DNA from: Asticcacaulis currens
GTDB taxonomy: Bacteria; Pseudomonadota; Alphaproteobacteria; Caulobacterales; Caulobacteraceae
Length of the DNA stretch: 58,605 nucleotides
Reading direction: 5' to 3'
Assembly (NCBI RefSeq): GCF_028550395.1
Contig: NZ_JAQQKW010000015.1
Location: 1 to 58,605, forward strand
Part shown: piece by piece, positions 50,868 to 58,605 of the stretch
Layout: every line of letters starts with the position of its first letter
How positions within the stretch are numbered: position 1 is the stretch's first letter
Program-made: the position numbers and the translations under genes
The notes under the pieces: generated by a model
Database searches by the model: none
Seen by the model: only the letters and a program-made list of their open reading frames with translations
Told to the model about the DNA's origin: nothing

Positions 50868-52034
50868 TTACTGCGCGATACATGCCTCGAAACCGGCGCG
50901 CAGGGCGGCCTCATCGAGGTGGCGACCGATAAATACGGCGCGGCTCAGGCGATGTTCGCCCTCTTTCCACGGCTGTTGCAGTTCACCTTCGAGGATCATG
51001 TGCACGGCCTGAAACACCAGACGCTTCTCCTCGCCCTTGATGCTGAGGATGCCCTTGGCGCGCAGGATGTCCTGCCCCTTTTCGGCCAGCAGCTTGTCCA
51101 GCCAGCGTGTGAACTTCACCCCATCGACCGGTGCTTCCGACGACAGGGAGACCGAGCGGATTTCATTATCGTGGATGGGGTTCAGATGACCGTGCGTGTG
51201 ATGAGAGTGGTCATGGTCATGATGATCATGGCCGCAGTGTTCATCATGCACGTGACCGGGTTCGCCATGCGCCGGGTTATGGCCGTGGTGGTGATGCCCG
51301 TGGTCGTGCCCATGGTCGTGATGGTGGTGATCATGCCCGTGGTCATGATCGCAATGGTCGCCGCAATCGGGGCCATGCTCATGGTGATTGGCGACCGATT
51401 CCATCTTGTCGAGATCGAAACGGTGCTGGTTCAGCAAGCTTTTGATCTCCACGCCTGAGCGTTCGGCGCGCTCAATGGTGGCCAGCGGGTTGAGGCCACG
51501 GATGCGCGCTTCGACTTCGTTCAGTTCTTCCGGCGTCGCCAGATCGGTCTTGTTGAGGATAACGTGGTCGGCAAAGGCAATCTGTTCCTTGACCACGCGG
51601 TCGGTCTCCAGCGCCGAACGGAAGTGTTTGGCATCGACCAGCGCCGTCACCGAGTCGAGATAGGTGCGGGCCTTAACCTCTTCATCGACAAAGAAGGTCT
51701 GGGCCACCGGGCCGGGATCAGCCAGGCCCGTGGTTTCGACGATAATAGCGTCAAAGCGGCCTTTGCGCTTCATCAGGCCCGACAGAATGCGGATCAGGTC
51801 GCCACGCACCGTGCAGCAGACGCAGCCATTGTTCATTTCGAACACTTCTTCGTCGGCACCGACGATCAGGTCGTTGTCGATGCCGATTTCACCGAACTCA
51901 TTGACGATGACCGCGTATTTTTGCCCGTGGTTTTCGGACAGGATGCGGTTCAGGAGCGTCGTCTTGCCGGCCCCCAGATAGCCGGTGAGGACGGTAACGG
52001 GCGTTTTGGCAACGGAAGCGGCGGTATCGGCCAT
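50868..52034 (-). CDS. COG0523 (CobW/ZigA-like) GTP-dependent metallochaperone
   Basis: The protein has 388 residues. The P-loop is GYLGAGKTT, the metal-binding CxCC motif is NGCVCC, Walker B is VETTGLADP and the specificity motif is NKTD. A very histidine-rich insert (about residues 217-285) resembles those of zinc-binding members, followed by the CobW C-terminal domain. COG0523 proteins deliver zinc (or cobalt, iron) to client enzymes using GTP. No Zur-like box is visible upstream of this copy, unlike the MerC gene. It pairs with the WD40 gene on the same strand. Confidence 0.92.
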   Translation of the reverse strand: MADTAASVAKTPVTVLTGYLGAGKTTLLNRILSENHGQKYAVIVNEFGEIGIDNDLIVGADEEVFEMNNGCVCCTVRGDLIRILSGLMKRKGRFDAIIVETTGLADPGPVAQTFFVDEEVKARTYLDSVTALVDAKHFRSALETDRVVKEQIAFADHVILNKTDLATPEELNEVEARIRGLNPLATIERAERSGVEIKSLLNQHRFDLDKMESVANHHEHGPDCGDHCDHDHGHDHHHHDHGHDHGHHHHGHNPAHGEPGHVHDEHCGHDHHDHDHSHHTHGHLNPIHDNEIRSVSLSSEAPVDGVKFTRWLDKLLAEKGQDILRAKGILSIKGEEKRLVFQAVHMILEGELQQPWKEGEHRLSRAVFIGRHLDEAALRAGFEACIAQ

Positions 52035-52240
52035 GGGGGAACCTTATATAAGTAGAGCCATCTGCACATATGGCGAGCGCAACCCGAAAAGTGCCAGAAG
52101 ACTTTGAATGGCGGTTTTCGGGTAAAGTGGCGCGACCCGCCCGCAGGGCGAAAACACGCCTTAAGTAGGCTTTTGCCGGGGGAAATCAAGCCTCGCGCGG
52201 ACCGGGTGTCAGATTCCTGCGGCAGGGGCGTAAACAGGCG

Positions 52241-52303
52241 TTGACTCACTGAGCAAAAACTATATAAAGCGCCCCTCTCTTCCGAGGGTCATGCCCTGCG
52301 GAA
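52241..52303 (+). promoter_or_regulatory. rplU promoter and leader hairpin
   Basis: TTGACT at 52241-52246 and TATAAA at 52263-52268 (16-base spacer) form a good housekeeping promoter. The leader then has TTCCG-AGGG pairing with CCCT-CGGAA (52280-52303, one bulged G), about 75 bases before the rplU start, a possible autoregulatory structure. The rest of the 345-base gap (52035-52379) shows no other feature. Confidence 0.6.
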
Positions 52304-52379
52304 AACCTGATTTTTGCGCGAACCATTGGTTTTTATACCGGTCGGGTTTGCCAGTCACTAAAGCTTAGAGGCTAAACCG

Positions 52380-52889
52380 ATGTATGCGGTAATCAAGACC
52401 GGCGGTAAGCAATACCGCGTTGCGGCGGGCGATCTGCTCGTCGTTGAAAAGCTGGAAGGCGACGCGGGCGCTGCCATCCGTTTCGAAGACGTGCTCCTCG
52501 TTGGCGACGAAGCCGGTGCCGTGGTTGGCGCGCCGCTCGTTGACGGCGCTGTGGTCGAAGGCACCCTGATCGAAACCCGCAAGGGTAAGAAGGTGAAGAT
52601 CTTCAAGAAGATCCGCCGTCAGGGCTATCGCCGCACCACCGGCCACCGTCAGCCGGAATCGGTCATCCGCATCACCGCTCTGAGCGGTGCGGGCAAGTCG
52701 GCCGCCTGGGAAGGCACCGTTTCGCTGGTGACCAAGGCTGAGCTGGACGCCCGCGCCCGCGGTCTGGCCCCGAAGGCTCTGGCTGAAGCCGTTGAGGCTC
52801 CGGTCGTCGCCGAGGAAGCCGCTGCGGCTCCCAAGAAGAAAGCCGCTCCGAAGAAGAAGGCTGCCGAAGCCTCTTCCGAAGAAGCGTAA
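52380..52889 (+). CDS. rplU: 50S ribosomal protein L21
   Basis: The protein has 169 residues. The first 103 are standard L21, from MYAVIKTGGKQYRVAAGDLL to the KKIRRQGYRRTTGHRQ region that contacts 23S rRNA. The remaining 65 or so residues are an alanine/lysine/glutamate-rich tail (AAPKKKAAPKKKA) of the type seen in many alphaproteobacteria. rpmA follows after 26 bases. Confidence 0.97.
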   Translation: MYAVIKTGGKQYRVAAGDLLVVEKLEGDAGAAIRFEDVLLVGDEAGAVVGAPLVDGAVVEGTLIETRKGKKVKIFKKIRRQGYRRTTGHRQPESVIRITALSGAGKSAAWEGTVSLVTKAELDARARGLAPKALAEAVEAPVVAEEAAAAPKKKAAPKKKAAEASSEEA

Positions 52890-52915
52890 TCGCAACCGTT
52901 TAGAGGAGTTCAACA

Positions 52916-53185
52916 ATGGCTCACAAAAAGTCCGGCGGCTCGTCGCGTAACGGCCGCGATTCAGAATCGAAGCGCCTTGGCGTAAAGCGTTTTGGCGGTG
53001 AAAGCGTCCTCGCGGGCAACATCATCGTCCGTCAGCGCGGCACCAAGTTCTTCCCCGGTGACAATGTCGGCCTTGGCCGCGACCACACCCTGTTCGCCAC
53101 CGCGAACGGCAATGTGAAGTTCACCACCAAGCGTGACAACCGCTGTTACGTGTCGATCGTGCCGCTCGCCGAAGCTGCCGAATAA
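52916..53185 (+). CDS. rpmA: 50S ribosomal protein L27
   Basis: The protein has 89 residues beginning [20 protein letters not shown], with [20 protein letters not shown], the signature of L27, whose N-terminus reaches the peptidyl-transferase centre. GAGGAG lies just upstream. A strong terminator at 53253-53289 ends the rplU-rpmA unit. Confidence 0.98.
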   Translation: MAHKKSGGSSRNGRDSESKRLGVKRFGGESVLAGNIIVRQRGTKFFPGDNVGLGRDHTLFATANGNVKFTTKRDNRCYVSIVPLAEAAE

Positions 53186-53252
53186 GCGACCTGATACAGA
53201 TGCTTCAGGTCGCGCTTAGTCACTAAGCCGATCTGGACATGGCCTTTGAACG

Positions 53253-53289
53253 GGGAGTCCGGATCAGTTTCCGGGCTCCCTTTTCTTTT
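53253..53289 (+). terminator. Terminator after rpmA
   Basis: An 11-bp stem GGGAGTCCGGA (53253-53263) with TCCGGGCTCCC (53270-53280), including one T.G pair, is followed by TTTTCTTTT. Confidence 0.92.
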
Positions 53290-53330
53290 GGCCCCTTCTC
53301 TTGTTCCCCGTTCGTCAGGCCCCAGCTATT

Positions 53331-53351
53331 TGCGAAAAGCTTATTTTCGCA
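53331..53351. repeat. Perfect 8-bp palindrome in the rpmA-GNAT gap
   Basis: TGCGAAAA at 53331-53338 and TTTTCGCA at 53344-53351 are inverted around GCTTA. The 342-base gap 53186-53527 also holds the rpmA terminator and a second small hairpin (TGGGTC/GACCCA near 53435-53458). No gene is visible in it. Confidence 0.5.
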
Positions 53352-53527
53352 GGGGCACGGGCGGCGGAAATTTTATGCGGTCTGTGTCACCTTAGGACCA
53401 CATAAAAACCGAAACCTCCCGACATCCTGATCTGGGTCTGAAGACTATCGGACCCATCGCACGCCGGCGCCTTTCCCGAAGCGAAAGCCGTCCTTCGTCT
53501 TTATCTTTAAAGGAACGGGGTATCATC

Positions 53528-54160
53528 ATGATCATCAGAACACCCGAAGCCCATGGATTCACTGGCTCTCATCCGGCTGTGGCTGGCCTCAAGCGCGAAG
53601 ACCTGCGCGCCGGCCGCAGCGGCTATGCCGTGCAGACCAAGCGCCTTTATCTCAGCCCGCTGTGCCTGGATGATGTGGACGATGTAAAGGCGATCTTCGG
53701 CCATCAGTCGGTGGCCCGCATGACCCACGCCATCGCCCATCCGTTCAGCGACGCCGATGCGCGGGCCTATGTCGAAAAGGCGCGGCACAATTCCTCGCCG
53801 CGCCTGCCGGTGTTTGGCATCCGTGACGCCGACGAAACCCTGATCGGGGTGGTGGGTCTGGAGCGCACGACCTGCGGTCAGGCGTCGGGCCTGCATCAGT
53901 TCGGCCCGTCCGTCGGCATCTGCATTGCCCCCGAACATCAGGGGCAGGGCTTTGGCGTCGAAGCGCTGGAAGGCCTGATCGGCTATGCCGAACGCTTTGG
54001 CGGTCACCGGGTGCTGCATGCGGCGCACTTTGCCGACAACGCGGCCTCGGCGCGGATGCTGGCGCGGGCGGGGTTCCTGTACACCGGCCGCCGCACACCG
54101 GAAACCTCGCTGGCCCGTCAGGGCCCGCACGAGGCGCTGCATATGATCCGCCTCCTTTAA
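53528..54160 (+). CDS. GNAT-family N-acetyltransferase (RimJ/RimL-like)
   Basis: The protein has 210 residues. The acetyl-CoA loop is HQGQGFGVEALEGLI, with the preceding strand SVGICIAPE and the following NAASARMLARAGFLYTGRR, typical of RimJ/RimL-type GNAT enzymes. About 35 N-terminal residues lack similarity that I recognise. It lies between rpmA and obg, where ribosome-related genes cluster, so acetylation of a ribosomal or translation protein is possible but unproven. It has its own promoter region after the rpmA terminator. Confidence 0.88.
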   Translation: MIIRTPEAHGFTGSHPAVAGLKREDLRAGRSGYAVQTKRLYLSPLCLDDVDDVKAIFGHQSVARMTHAIAHPFSDADARAYVEKARHNSSPRLPVFGIRDADETLIGVVGLERTTCGQASGLHQFGPSVGICIAPEHQGQGFGVEALEGLIGYAERFGGHRVLHAAHFADNAASARMLARAGFLYTGRRTPETSLARQGPHEALHMIRLL

Positions 54161-54232
54161 ATTCAGACATGTGATCAAATTGAGCATAAGGCCTTTCGCA
54201 AAATTTGATCTTCCCTTCAACTTGGTTCACAA

Positions 54233-54272
54233 AGGCGGCTTCCGCTTCCCGGCGGTAGCCGCCTCGCTTTTT
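54233..54272 (+). terminator. Terminator-like hairpin directly upstream of obg
   Basis: AGGCGGCT at 54233-54240 pairs with AGCCGCCT at 54257-54264, followed by CGCTTTTT. It ends only 30 bases before the obg ATG, leaving no room for a separate promoter after it. A further perfect 9-bp repeat, GATCAAATT/AATTTGATC, lies at 54173-54210. This may terminate the GNAT message or act as an attenuator in the obg leader. Confidence 0.7.
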
Positions 54273-54274
54273 GA

Positions 54275-55354
<1,080 letters not shown>

Positions 55355-55394
55355 GGCGTGGTGTGGGGCGTCGCAGCGATTGGCTTCCCTTCCT

Positions 55395-55418
55395 CCTCCC
55401 CCGCGTCAGCGGGGGAGG
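55395..55418. repeat. GC-rich palindrome between obg and nadD
   Basis: CCTCCCCCGC at 55395-55404 and GCGGGGGAGG at 55409-55418 form a perfect 10-bp hairpin with a 4-base loop. A GGAGGGGGC segment follows at 55455-55463, as in other members of the family. Confidence 0.7.
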
Positions 55419-55551
55419 TGTCGCGGCGCGCGCGTCAGCGTGGCGTCCGTGACGGAGGGGGCGCACGCTGATGTGGTTCGCCGGTCCAGCCCCCCTCTTC
55501 CATACACTGAGCCACGGTGCCTTGCGACCGGGATTCCATCTCGAACGCGGC

Positions 55552-56145
55552 ATGAAGATCGGCCTGTTCGGCGGGTCATTCAACCCGGCGCACGAAGGCC
55601 ACGCCCATGTGGCCGAAACGGCGCGCATGCGTCTGGGGCTCGATCGCATCATCTGGCTCGTCTCGCCCCAGAACCCATTGAAATCGAAGCGCGATACGGC
55701 CCCTCTGAGCGAGCGCATCGCCGCCATCCGTCCGTTTGTCGGGCCCAAGGACATTATTTCGGATTTTGAGACCCGCATCAGCGCCACCTATACGCTCGAT
55801 ACGCTATGCGCCCTGAAAGCCCGCTATCCGGGGGTGCAGTTCGTGTGGATCATGGGCGGGGATTCGCTGGCGAGCTTCCACCGCTGGCGCGGCTGGGTGC
55901 AGATCGCGCGCATGATCCCCATTGCCATCGTCTCGCGCCCCGGCGTCCTGATGAAAAGCCGACTGTCGCCCGCCGCCCGGCGCTTTGCCCACTACCGGCG
56001 CAAGGAGCGCGAGGGCCGCATCCTCAGCGGACTTCCGGCCCCGGCCTGGGCCTATCTCAAAGGGCCGCTGCACAATATCTCTTCGACGGCCCTGCGCGCC
56101 CAGCGCAAGAAGGTCGCCGAGGGGGAAACCCCGCCCTCATTATAA
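55552..56145 (+). CDS. nadD: Nicotinate-nucleotide adenylyltransferase
   Basis: The enzyme has 197 residues. The nucleotide-binding motif GLFGGSFNPAHEGH is at the N-terminus and ISSTALR at the C-terminus, with LVSPQNPLK between: the NadD pattern. It makes nicotinate adenine dinucleotide, the step before NAD. The true start is ATG 55552; the open frame from 55471 lies in the palindromic repeat region. rsfS follows, as in many bacteria. Confidence 0.95.
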   Translation: MKIGLFGGSFNPAHEGHAHVAETARMRLGLDRIIWLVSPQNPLKSKRDTAPLSERIAAIRPFVGPKDIISDFETRISATYTLDTLCALKARYPGVQFVWIMGGDSLASFHRWRGWVQIARMIPIAIVSRPGVLMKSRLSPAARRFAHYRRKEREGRILSGLPAPAWAYLKGPLHNISSTALRAQRKKVAEGETPPSL

Positions 56146-56209
56146 AATTGGCGGCGGCTGCATTACTAACCGTGACCTTGGCCCCTGTCTGTGCTAGGGT
56201 GAGGTCAAC

Positions 56210-56218
56210 TTATCCACA
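56210..56218 (+). promoter_or_regulatory. Single perfect DnaA-box sequence in front of rsfS
   Basis: TTATCCACA matches the E. coli DnaA consensus exactly. It overlaps the region just before the rsfS ribosome site. A single box could tie rsfS expression to DnaA, or be chance. Confidence 0.3.
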
Positions 56219-56232
56219 TATGGAGTAAAACC

Positions 56233-56658
56233 CTGTCTCGTCAGCTTGCGCAAGACGCGCATTCGGAACCCGCCGCCCTCCCGGCGGACATCGACCAAAG
56301 TACCGCCGATTTCGAGGAAACCTCGCTCGAAACCCTCATCCTGAACAAGCTGGATGACGACAAGGCGCAGGACATCGTGTGCATCGACCTGCGCGGCAAA
56401 AGTTCGGTGGCCGACACCCTGATCATCGCTTCGGGCCGTTCGCACCGCCACGTCGGCGCTCTGGCCGATCACGTCATGCGCGCGCTGAAAGACGCGGGCT
56501 TTGGCAAGGCGCGCGTCGAAGGTCTGCCGGCCTGCGACTGGGTGCTGCTCGATGCCGGCGACGTGGTGGTCCACCTGTTCCGTCCGGAAGTGCGCAGCTT
56601 CTACAATATCGAAAAGATCTGGTCGGTGTCGTCGAACCACACGGTCGATAGCCACTAA
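56233..56658 (+). CDS. rsfS: Ribosomal silencing factor RsfS, apparently with a CTG start
   Basis: The protein has 141 residues from CTG 56233. The RsfS core is LETLILNKLDDDKAQDIVCI, RGKSSVADTLIIASG, DWVLLDAGDVVVHLF and the terminal FYNIEKIW. RsfS binds ribosomal protein L14 and blocks subunit joining in poor nutrient conditions. The reading frame from the TGA near 56200 to the core contains no ATG, GTG or TTG until GTG 56377, which would cut off the conserved first helix and strand. GGAG at 56222-56225 is seven bases before CTG 56233. A two-codon ATG-GAG-TAA overlaps that site in another frame. Confidence 0.85.
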   Translation: MSRQLAQDAHSEPAALPADIDQSTADFEETSLETLILNKLDDDKAQDIVCIDLRGKSSVADTLIIASGRSHRHVGALADHVMRALKDAGFGKARVEGLPACDWVLLDAGDVVVHLFRPEVRSFYNIEKIWSVSSNHTVDSH

Positions 56659-56668
56659 TGTCTTTATA

Positions 56669-56690
56669 CCTCCCCGGTTCGCTGGGGAGG
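56669..56690. repeat. GC-rich palindrome between rsfS and rlmH
   Basis: CCTCCCC at 56669-56675 pairs with GGGGAGG at 56684-56690. It is the last copy of the palindrome family and follows the rsfS stop by ten bases. Confidence 0.65.
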
Positions 56691-56747
56691 GGGCTGATCG
56701 TGTGCGATTTTGGGGGCCTCGCGGCTCCCTTTTTATTTTAGCCTCTC

Positions 56748-57239
56748 ATGAAACTTATCCTCGCCGCCGTCGGCAAGCTCGGCAACACCCCGGAAAACAC
56801 CCTGACACGCGACTATCTCAGTCGCGCCACCCTGAGCGGCCGCCCGCTGGGGCTGGGTCCGGCGGAGTTGCTGGAGATCGAGCCGAAAAAGACCGCAAAG
56901 TCTCAGGACTCCCTGCTCAACAAGGCGCGGGAAGCCGAGGCCATTCGCGCGGCACTAGGTGAGGGCGTGTGCCTGATCACCTGCGATGAGCGGGGTGAGC
57001 TTCTGACCTCGCGTCAGATCGCCCAGCGCGTCGATAAGCTGAAAGACTCCGGCGAGCGCAAGCTGGCCTTTCTGATCGGCGGGGCGGACGGGCTCGACGC
57101 CGAACTGGTCAAATCGGCGCGCTTTTCATTGGCCTTCGGGCCTCAGACCTGGCCGCACGCGCTGGTGCGGCTGATGCTGGCTGAGCAGATGTACCGGGCG
57201 ACGACGATCCTTAGCGGGTCGCCCTATCATCGGGATTAG
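56748..57239 (+). CDS. rlmH: 23S rRNA pseudouridine-1915 N3-methyltransferase
   Basis: This SPOUT-class enzyme of 163 residues has FLIGGADGLD (knot region binding S-adenosylmethionine), LITCDERGELLTSRQIAQ and the C-terminal EQMYRATTILSGSPYHRD. It methylates pseudouridine 1915 of 23S rRNA. It comes after rsfS as in most bacteria. The stop overlaps the convergent hypothetical gene by four bases. Confidence 0.95.
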   Translation: MKLILAAVGKLGNTPENTLTRDYLSRATLSGRPLGLGPAELLEIEPKKTAKSQDSLLNKAREAEAIRAALGEGVCLITCDERGELLTSRQIAQRVDKLKDSGERKLAFLIGGADGLDAELVKSARFSLAFGPQTWPHALVRLMLAEQMYRATTILSGSPYHRD

Positions 57240-58012
57240 AAGAGTTTTTCCGGGCGCTTCTGGAGCGTGCAATAGCCTTCTTCGTATTCACCCGGCCCTT
57301 CCTTGATCAGGGTCGAGCCCCCCAGCGGCAGCTTGCCGTCGGTGCGTCGCGCCAGATAGGCCCCCGTATGACGATCCAGCGTCACGCGCAACTGCGCGCC
57401 GCGTTTGGTGCGGGCATTATAGAGGTCGTAATAGTTGGCGCTGATCGTTACGCGGCAATCGAGCGTTTCGCAGGCCGTGTCCTTCAGCAGGCTCTGATGG
57501 CGCGGATCGGCCATCACCATTTTGAAGCGCGCCGTGTCTTCGGGAAAGACGTCCGACAGCTCGACCTCCAGATAGAATTGACCTTTGGAGATCAGGCCCT
57601 TGGGCCCAACGACCTGGGTTTCGCACTTCAGGTCGTGGGTGACGCTGGGGCTCAGCGGCAGGGCCTCGGAGGGGGCGGTCGGCGTCACTATGGGTGGCAC
57701 GGCGGCTATCACGGGCGGCGGTGGCAGCGACACGGACGGAGCCATATGGGCGACCACAGCCGGGGAGGTGTGCGCGTCGGTTTTGGCGACCGGGGCGTTC
57801 TGTAACTGCGTATAGGGGATTGGTCCCTCCGGCAGTCTGGGCGCGGGCGCGACGGCCTTGGGCTTGGGTTTCGCCTTGGGACGCGGCTTGGGTTTGGGCT
57901 TGGGTGCGCTCTCTTCCCCCACTGGTCCCGACGCGCCTTCGCCGTCGGGCGGTTCGGCATACGCGGCGCTGCTCAACAGCGCACAGGCAAGGAGGAGGGC
58001 GAGGCGCTTCAT
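57236..58012 (-). CDS. Hypothetical exported protein with Pro/Lys-rich spacer
   Basis: I do not recognise this protein of about 258 residues. It has a signal peptide (MKRLALLLACALLSSAAYA), then a PKPKPKPRPKAKPKPK repeat and proline-rich segment to about residue 125. A folded C-terminal domain with four cysteines (CETQVV, KDTACETLDC) follows and may contain two disulfides. The Pro/Lys repeat could span the periplasm or bind peptidoglycan. It starts one base after the HPr stop, so it is probably co-transcribed with HPr. Confidence 0.75.
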   Translation of the reverse strand: MKRLALLLACALLSSAAYAEPPDGEGASGPVGEESAPKPKPKPRPKAKPKPKAVAPAPRLPEGPIPYTQLQNAPVAKTDAHTSPAVVAHMAPSVSLPPPPVIAAVPPIVTPTAPSEALPLSPSVTHDLKCETQVVGPKGLISKGQFYLEVELSDVFPEDTARFKMVMADPRHQSLLKDTACETLDCRVTISANYYDLYNARTKRGAQLRVTLDRHTGAYLARRTDGKLPLGGSTLIKEGPGEYEEGYCTLQKRPEKLF

Positions 58013-58013
58013 C

Positions 58014-58298
58014 CTACGATTCTTCCCCGAAGCGGTCGGACACCAGCGCCACCAGCGCATCGATGGCGGCCTGCGCCTGTTCGCCCTCGGCCTCGATGTC
58101 GATAAAGGTGCCTTTGGACGCCGCCAGCATCAGCAGGCCCATAATCGACTGCGCATCGACGCGCGACTCGTCTTTGAGCACGTAAATCTGTGCGTCGAAC
58201 TGAGCGGCGGTTTTGACGAACTTGGCAGAGGCGCGGGCGTGCAGCCCCTTGTCGTTGACGATTTCGACGCGCGCCGTGATGGGAGTGGTGTCGCTCAT
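58014..58298 (-). CDS. ptsH: HPr phosphocarrier protein
   Basis: This protein of 94 residues has the phosphorylatable histidine in NDKGLHARASAKFV and the regulatory-serine region DAQSIMGLLMLAASKG. In alphaproteobacteria HPr usually works in the nitrogen-type or regulatory phosphotransferase chain (EI-Ntr, HPr, EIIA) rather than in sugar import, and no EII permease is in the window. The first residues MSDTTPITAR precede the conserved RVEIVND strand. Confidence 0.95.
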   Translation of the reverse strand: MSDTTPITARVEIVNDKGLHARASAKFVKTAAQFDAQIYVLKDESRVDAQSIMGLLMLAASKGTFIDIEAEGEQAQAAIDALVALVSDRFGEES

Positions 58299-58383
58299 GG
58301 GGCCCTGTACCGGTATTGCGGCGATTTTAACCGCCTCTGTCTTAGCGGGGCGTTAACACCTGTTTACCCTAAGCGCAAATCCC

Positions 58384-58605
58384 TTACCCCCTCGGTTCGA
58401 GATACTGTGTCTGCATGGAGCGCTGGGTGTCGTCGAGGGCCATTCGGATGAGGGATTCCATGCACCACCTTGCGGCGCCGGCGTCCTGGCGCTTGATGGC
58501 ATCGAAGACGCGTCGATGGTCAGGGATGGGATCGCGGGTTAGGGCCTGATGGCGCTGCTTGAAGCGCGTGGACCAGGCGACAGCGGCGCCGATGGAGTGG
58601 CTCAG
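58384..58605 (-). CDS. C-terminal end of a GntR-family regulator (FCD domain, partial)
   Basis: The reverse frame runs from the last base of the window to TAA at 58384-58386, giving 73 residues. The sequence has HSIGAAVAWSTRFKQRH, PDHRRVFDAIKRQDAGAAR and a final helix, typical of the FCD ligand domain of FadR-type GntR regulators, with the aspartate-histidine pair (PDHRRV) that binds metal. Such regulators often sense sugar acids. The DNA-binding part lies outside. Confidence 0.75.
   Translation of the reverse strand: MSHSIGAAVAWSTRFKQRHQALTRDPIPDHRRVFDAIKRQDAGAARWCMESLIRMALDDTQRSMQTQYLEPRG

Noticed and set aside
53239-53430. Small 63-codon frame after rpmA
   Set aside because: It runs straight through the rpmA terminator, has no ribosome site and an unusual phenylalanine/serine-rich sequence.
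53528-54160. PseH, the acetyltransferase of the pseudaminic acid pathway
   Set aside because: It is a GNAT enzyme, but it lies 11 kb from the pse operon among ribosome genes and looks more like RimJ/RimL.
56210-56218. Replication origin suggested by a perfect DnaA box
   Set aside because: Only one box is present, with no AT-rich unwinding region or origin-linked genes such as dnaA, hemE or parAB.

Overview
The window looks like chromosome of an alphaproteobacterium of the family Caulobacteraceae, most like Asticcacaulis. The GC content is high. There are two large TonB-dependent receptors of the Xanthomonas/Caulobacter type, two LacI regulators beside glycoside hydrolases, a tryptophan-halogenase-like flavoprotein next to a receptor, pseudaminic-acid (flm-type) genes, and the housekeeping run rplU-rpmA-(GNAT)-obg-nadD-rsfS-rlmH. 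The genus is an inference from gene content. I see no phage, plasmid, rRNA, tRNA or CRISPR. Layout, 0-8 kb: the end of a GguC/AraD1-like gene, then a group of small stress and envelope genes (CsbD, DUF883, holin-like, entericidin). A phosphorelay cluster follows: CHASE3-PAS histidine kinase, Rcp1-like receiver, REC-kinase-REC hybrid. After it come a small hypothetical gene and a soluble KdpD-like kinase. 8-22 kb: a MarR gene and an alpha/beta hydrolase diverge over two identical palindromic operators. Next, on the minus strand, are a TonB receptor, a DUF1328 protein, a KdpE-like regulator, and a carbohydrate locus (halogenase-like protein, TonB receptor, LacI, GH2). 22-36 kb: secreted polysaccharide deacetylase, a MerC protein behind two Zur-like boxes, small enzymes, L-serine dehydratase, an ArnT-like glycosyltransferase, a LacI-GH97-esterase locus with two operator palindromes, a HigBA-like toxin-antitoxin pair with palindromic operator, a FrnE-like DsbA protein and a rhamnogalacturonan-acetylesterase-like enzyme. 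36-50 kb: an Atm1-type ABC exporter, the pseudaminic acid genes pseB-pseC-pseI with a WecG-type glycosyltransferase, an OmpA lipoprotein, a membrane-anchored trypsin-like protease, a 2OG-Fe(II) oxygenase, an M2 peptidase, a YaiI protein and MtgA. 50-58.6 kb: a WD40 protein with a COG0523 GTPase, ribosomal proteins L21/L27 and obg-nadD-rsfS-rlmH, a hypothetical exported protein, HPr, and the end of a GntR/FCD regulator. The least explained signals are non-coding. (1) A roughly 120-bp element of three consecutive hairpins occurs twice (21713-21833 and 44834-44953), both times between divergent genes. Its stems carry paired (compensatory) changes between the copies. (2) A nested inverted repeat with a 17-bp outer stem and C-rich loops lies ahead of the DUF883 gene (695-824). 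(3) A family of GC-rich palindromes CTCCCC..GGGGAG is confined to the right third of the window; some copies come in pairs framing 160-200 bp units, one of them inside the pse cluster. (4) A CACAGATG inverted-repeat element lies at 34577-34703. (5) rsfS has no ATG, GTG or TTG codon that would preserve its conserved N-terminus, only a CTG behind a good Shine-Dalgarno sequence. Carbohydrate genes make up three groups (TonB receptor/halogenase/LacI/GH2; LacI/GH97/esterase; deacetylase and acetylesterase), pointing to plant or microbial polysaccharide use. Zinc homeostasis is suggested by the MerC gene behind Zur-like boxes and the COG0523/WD40 pair.
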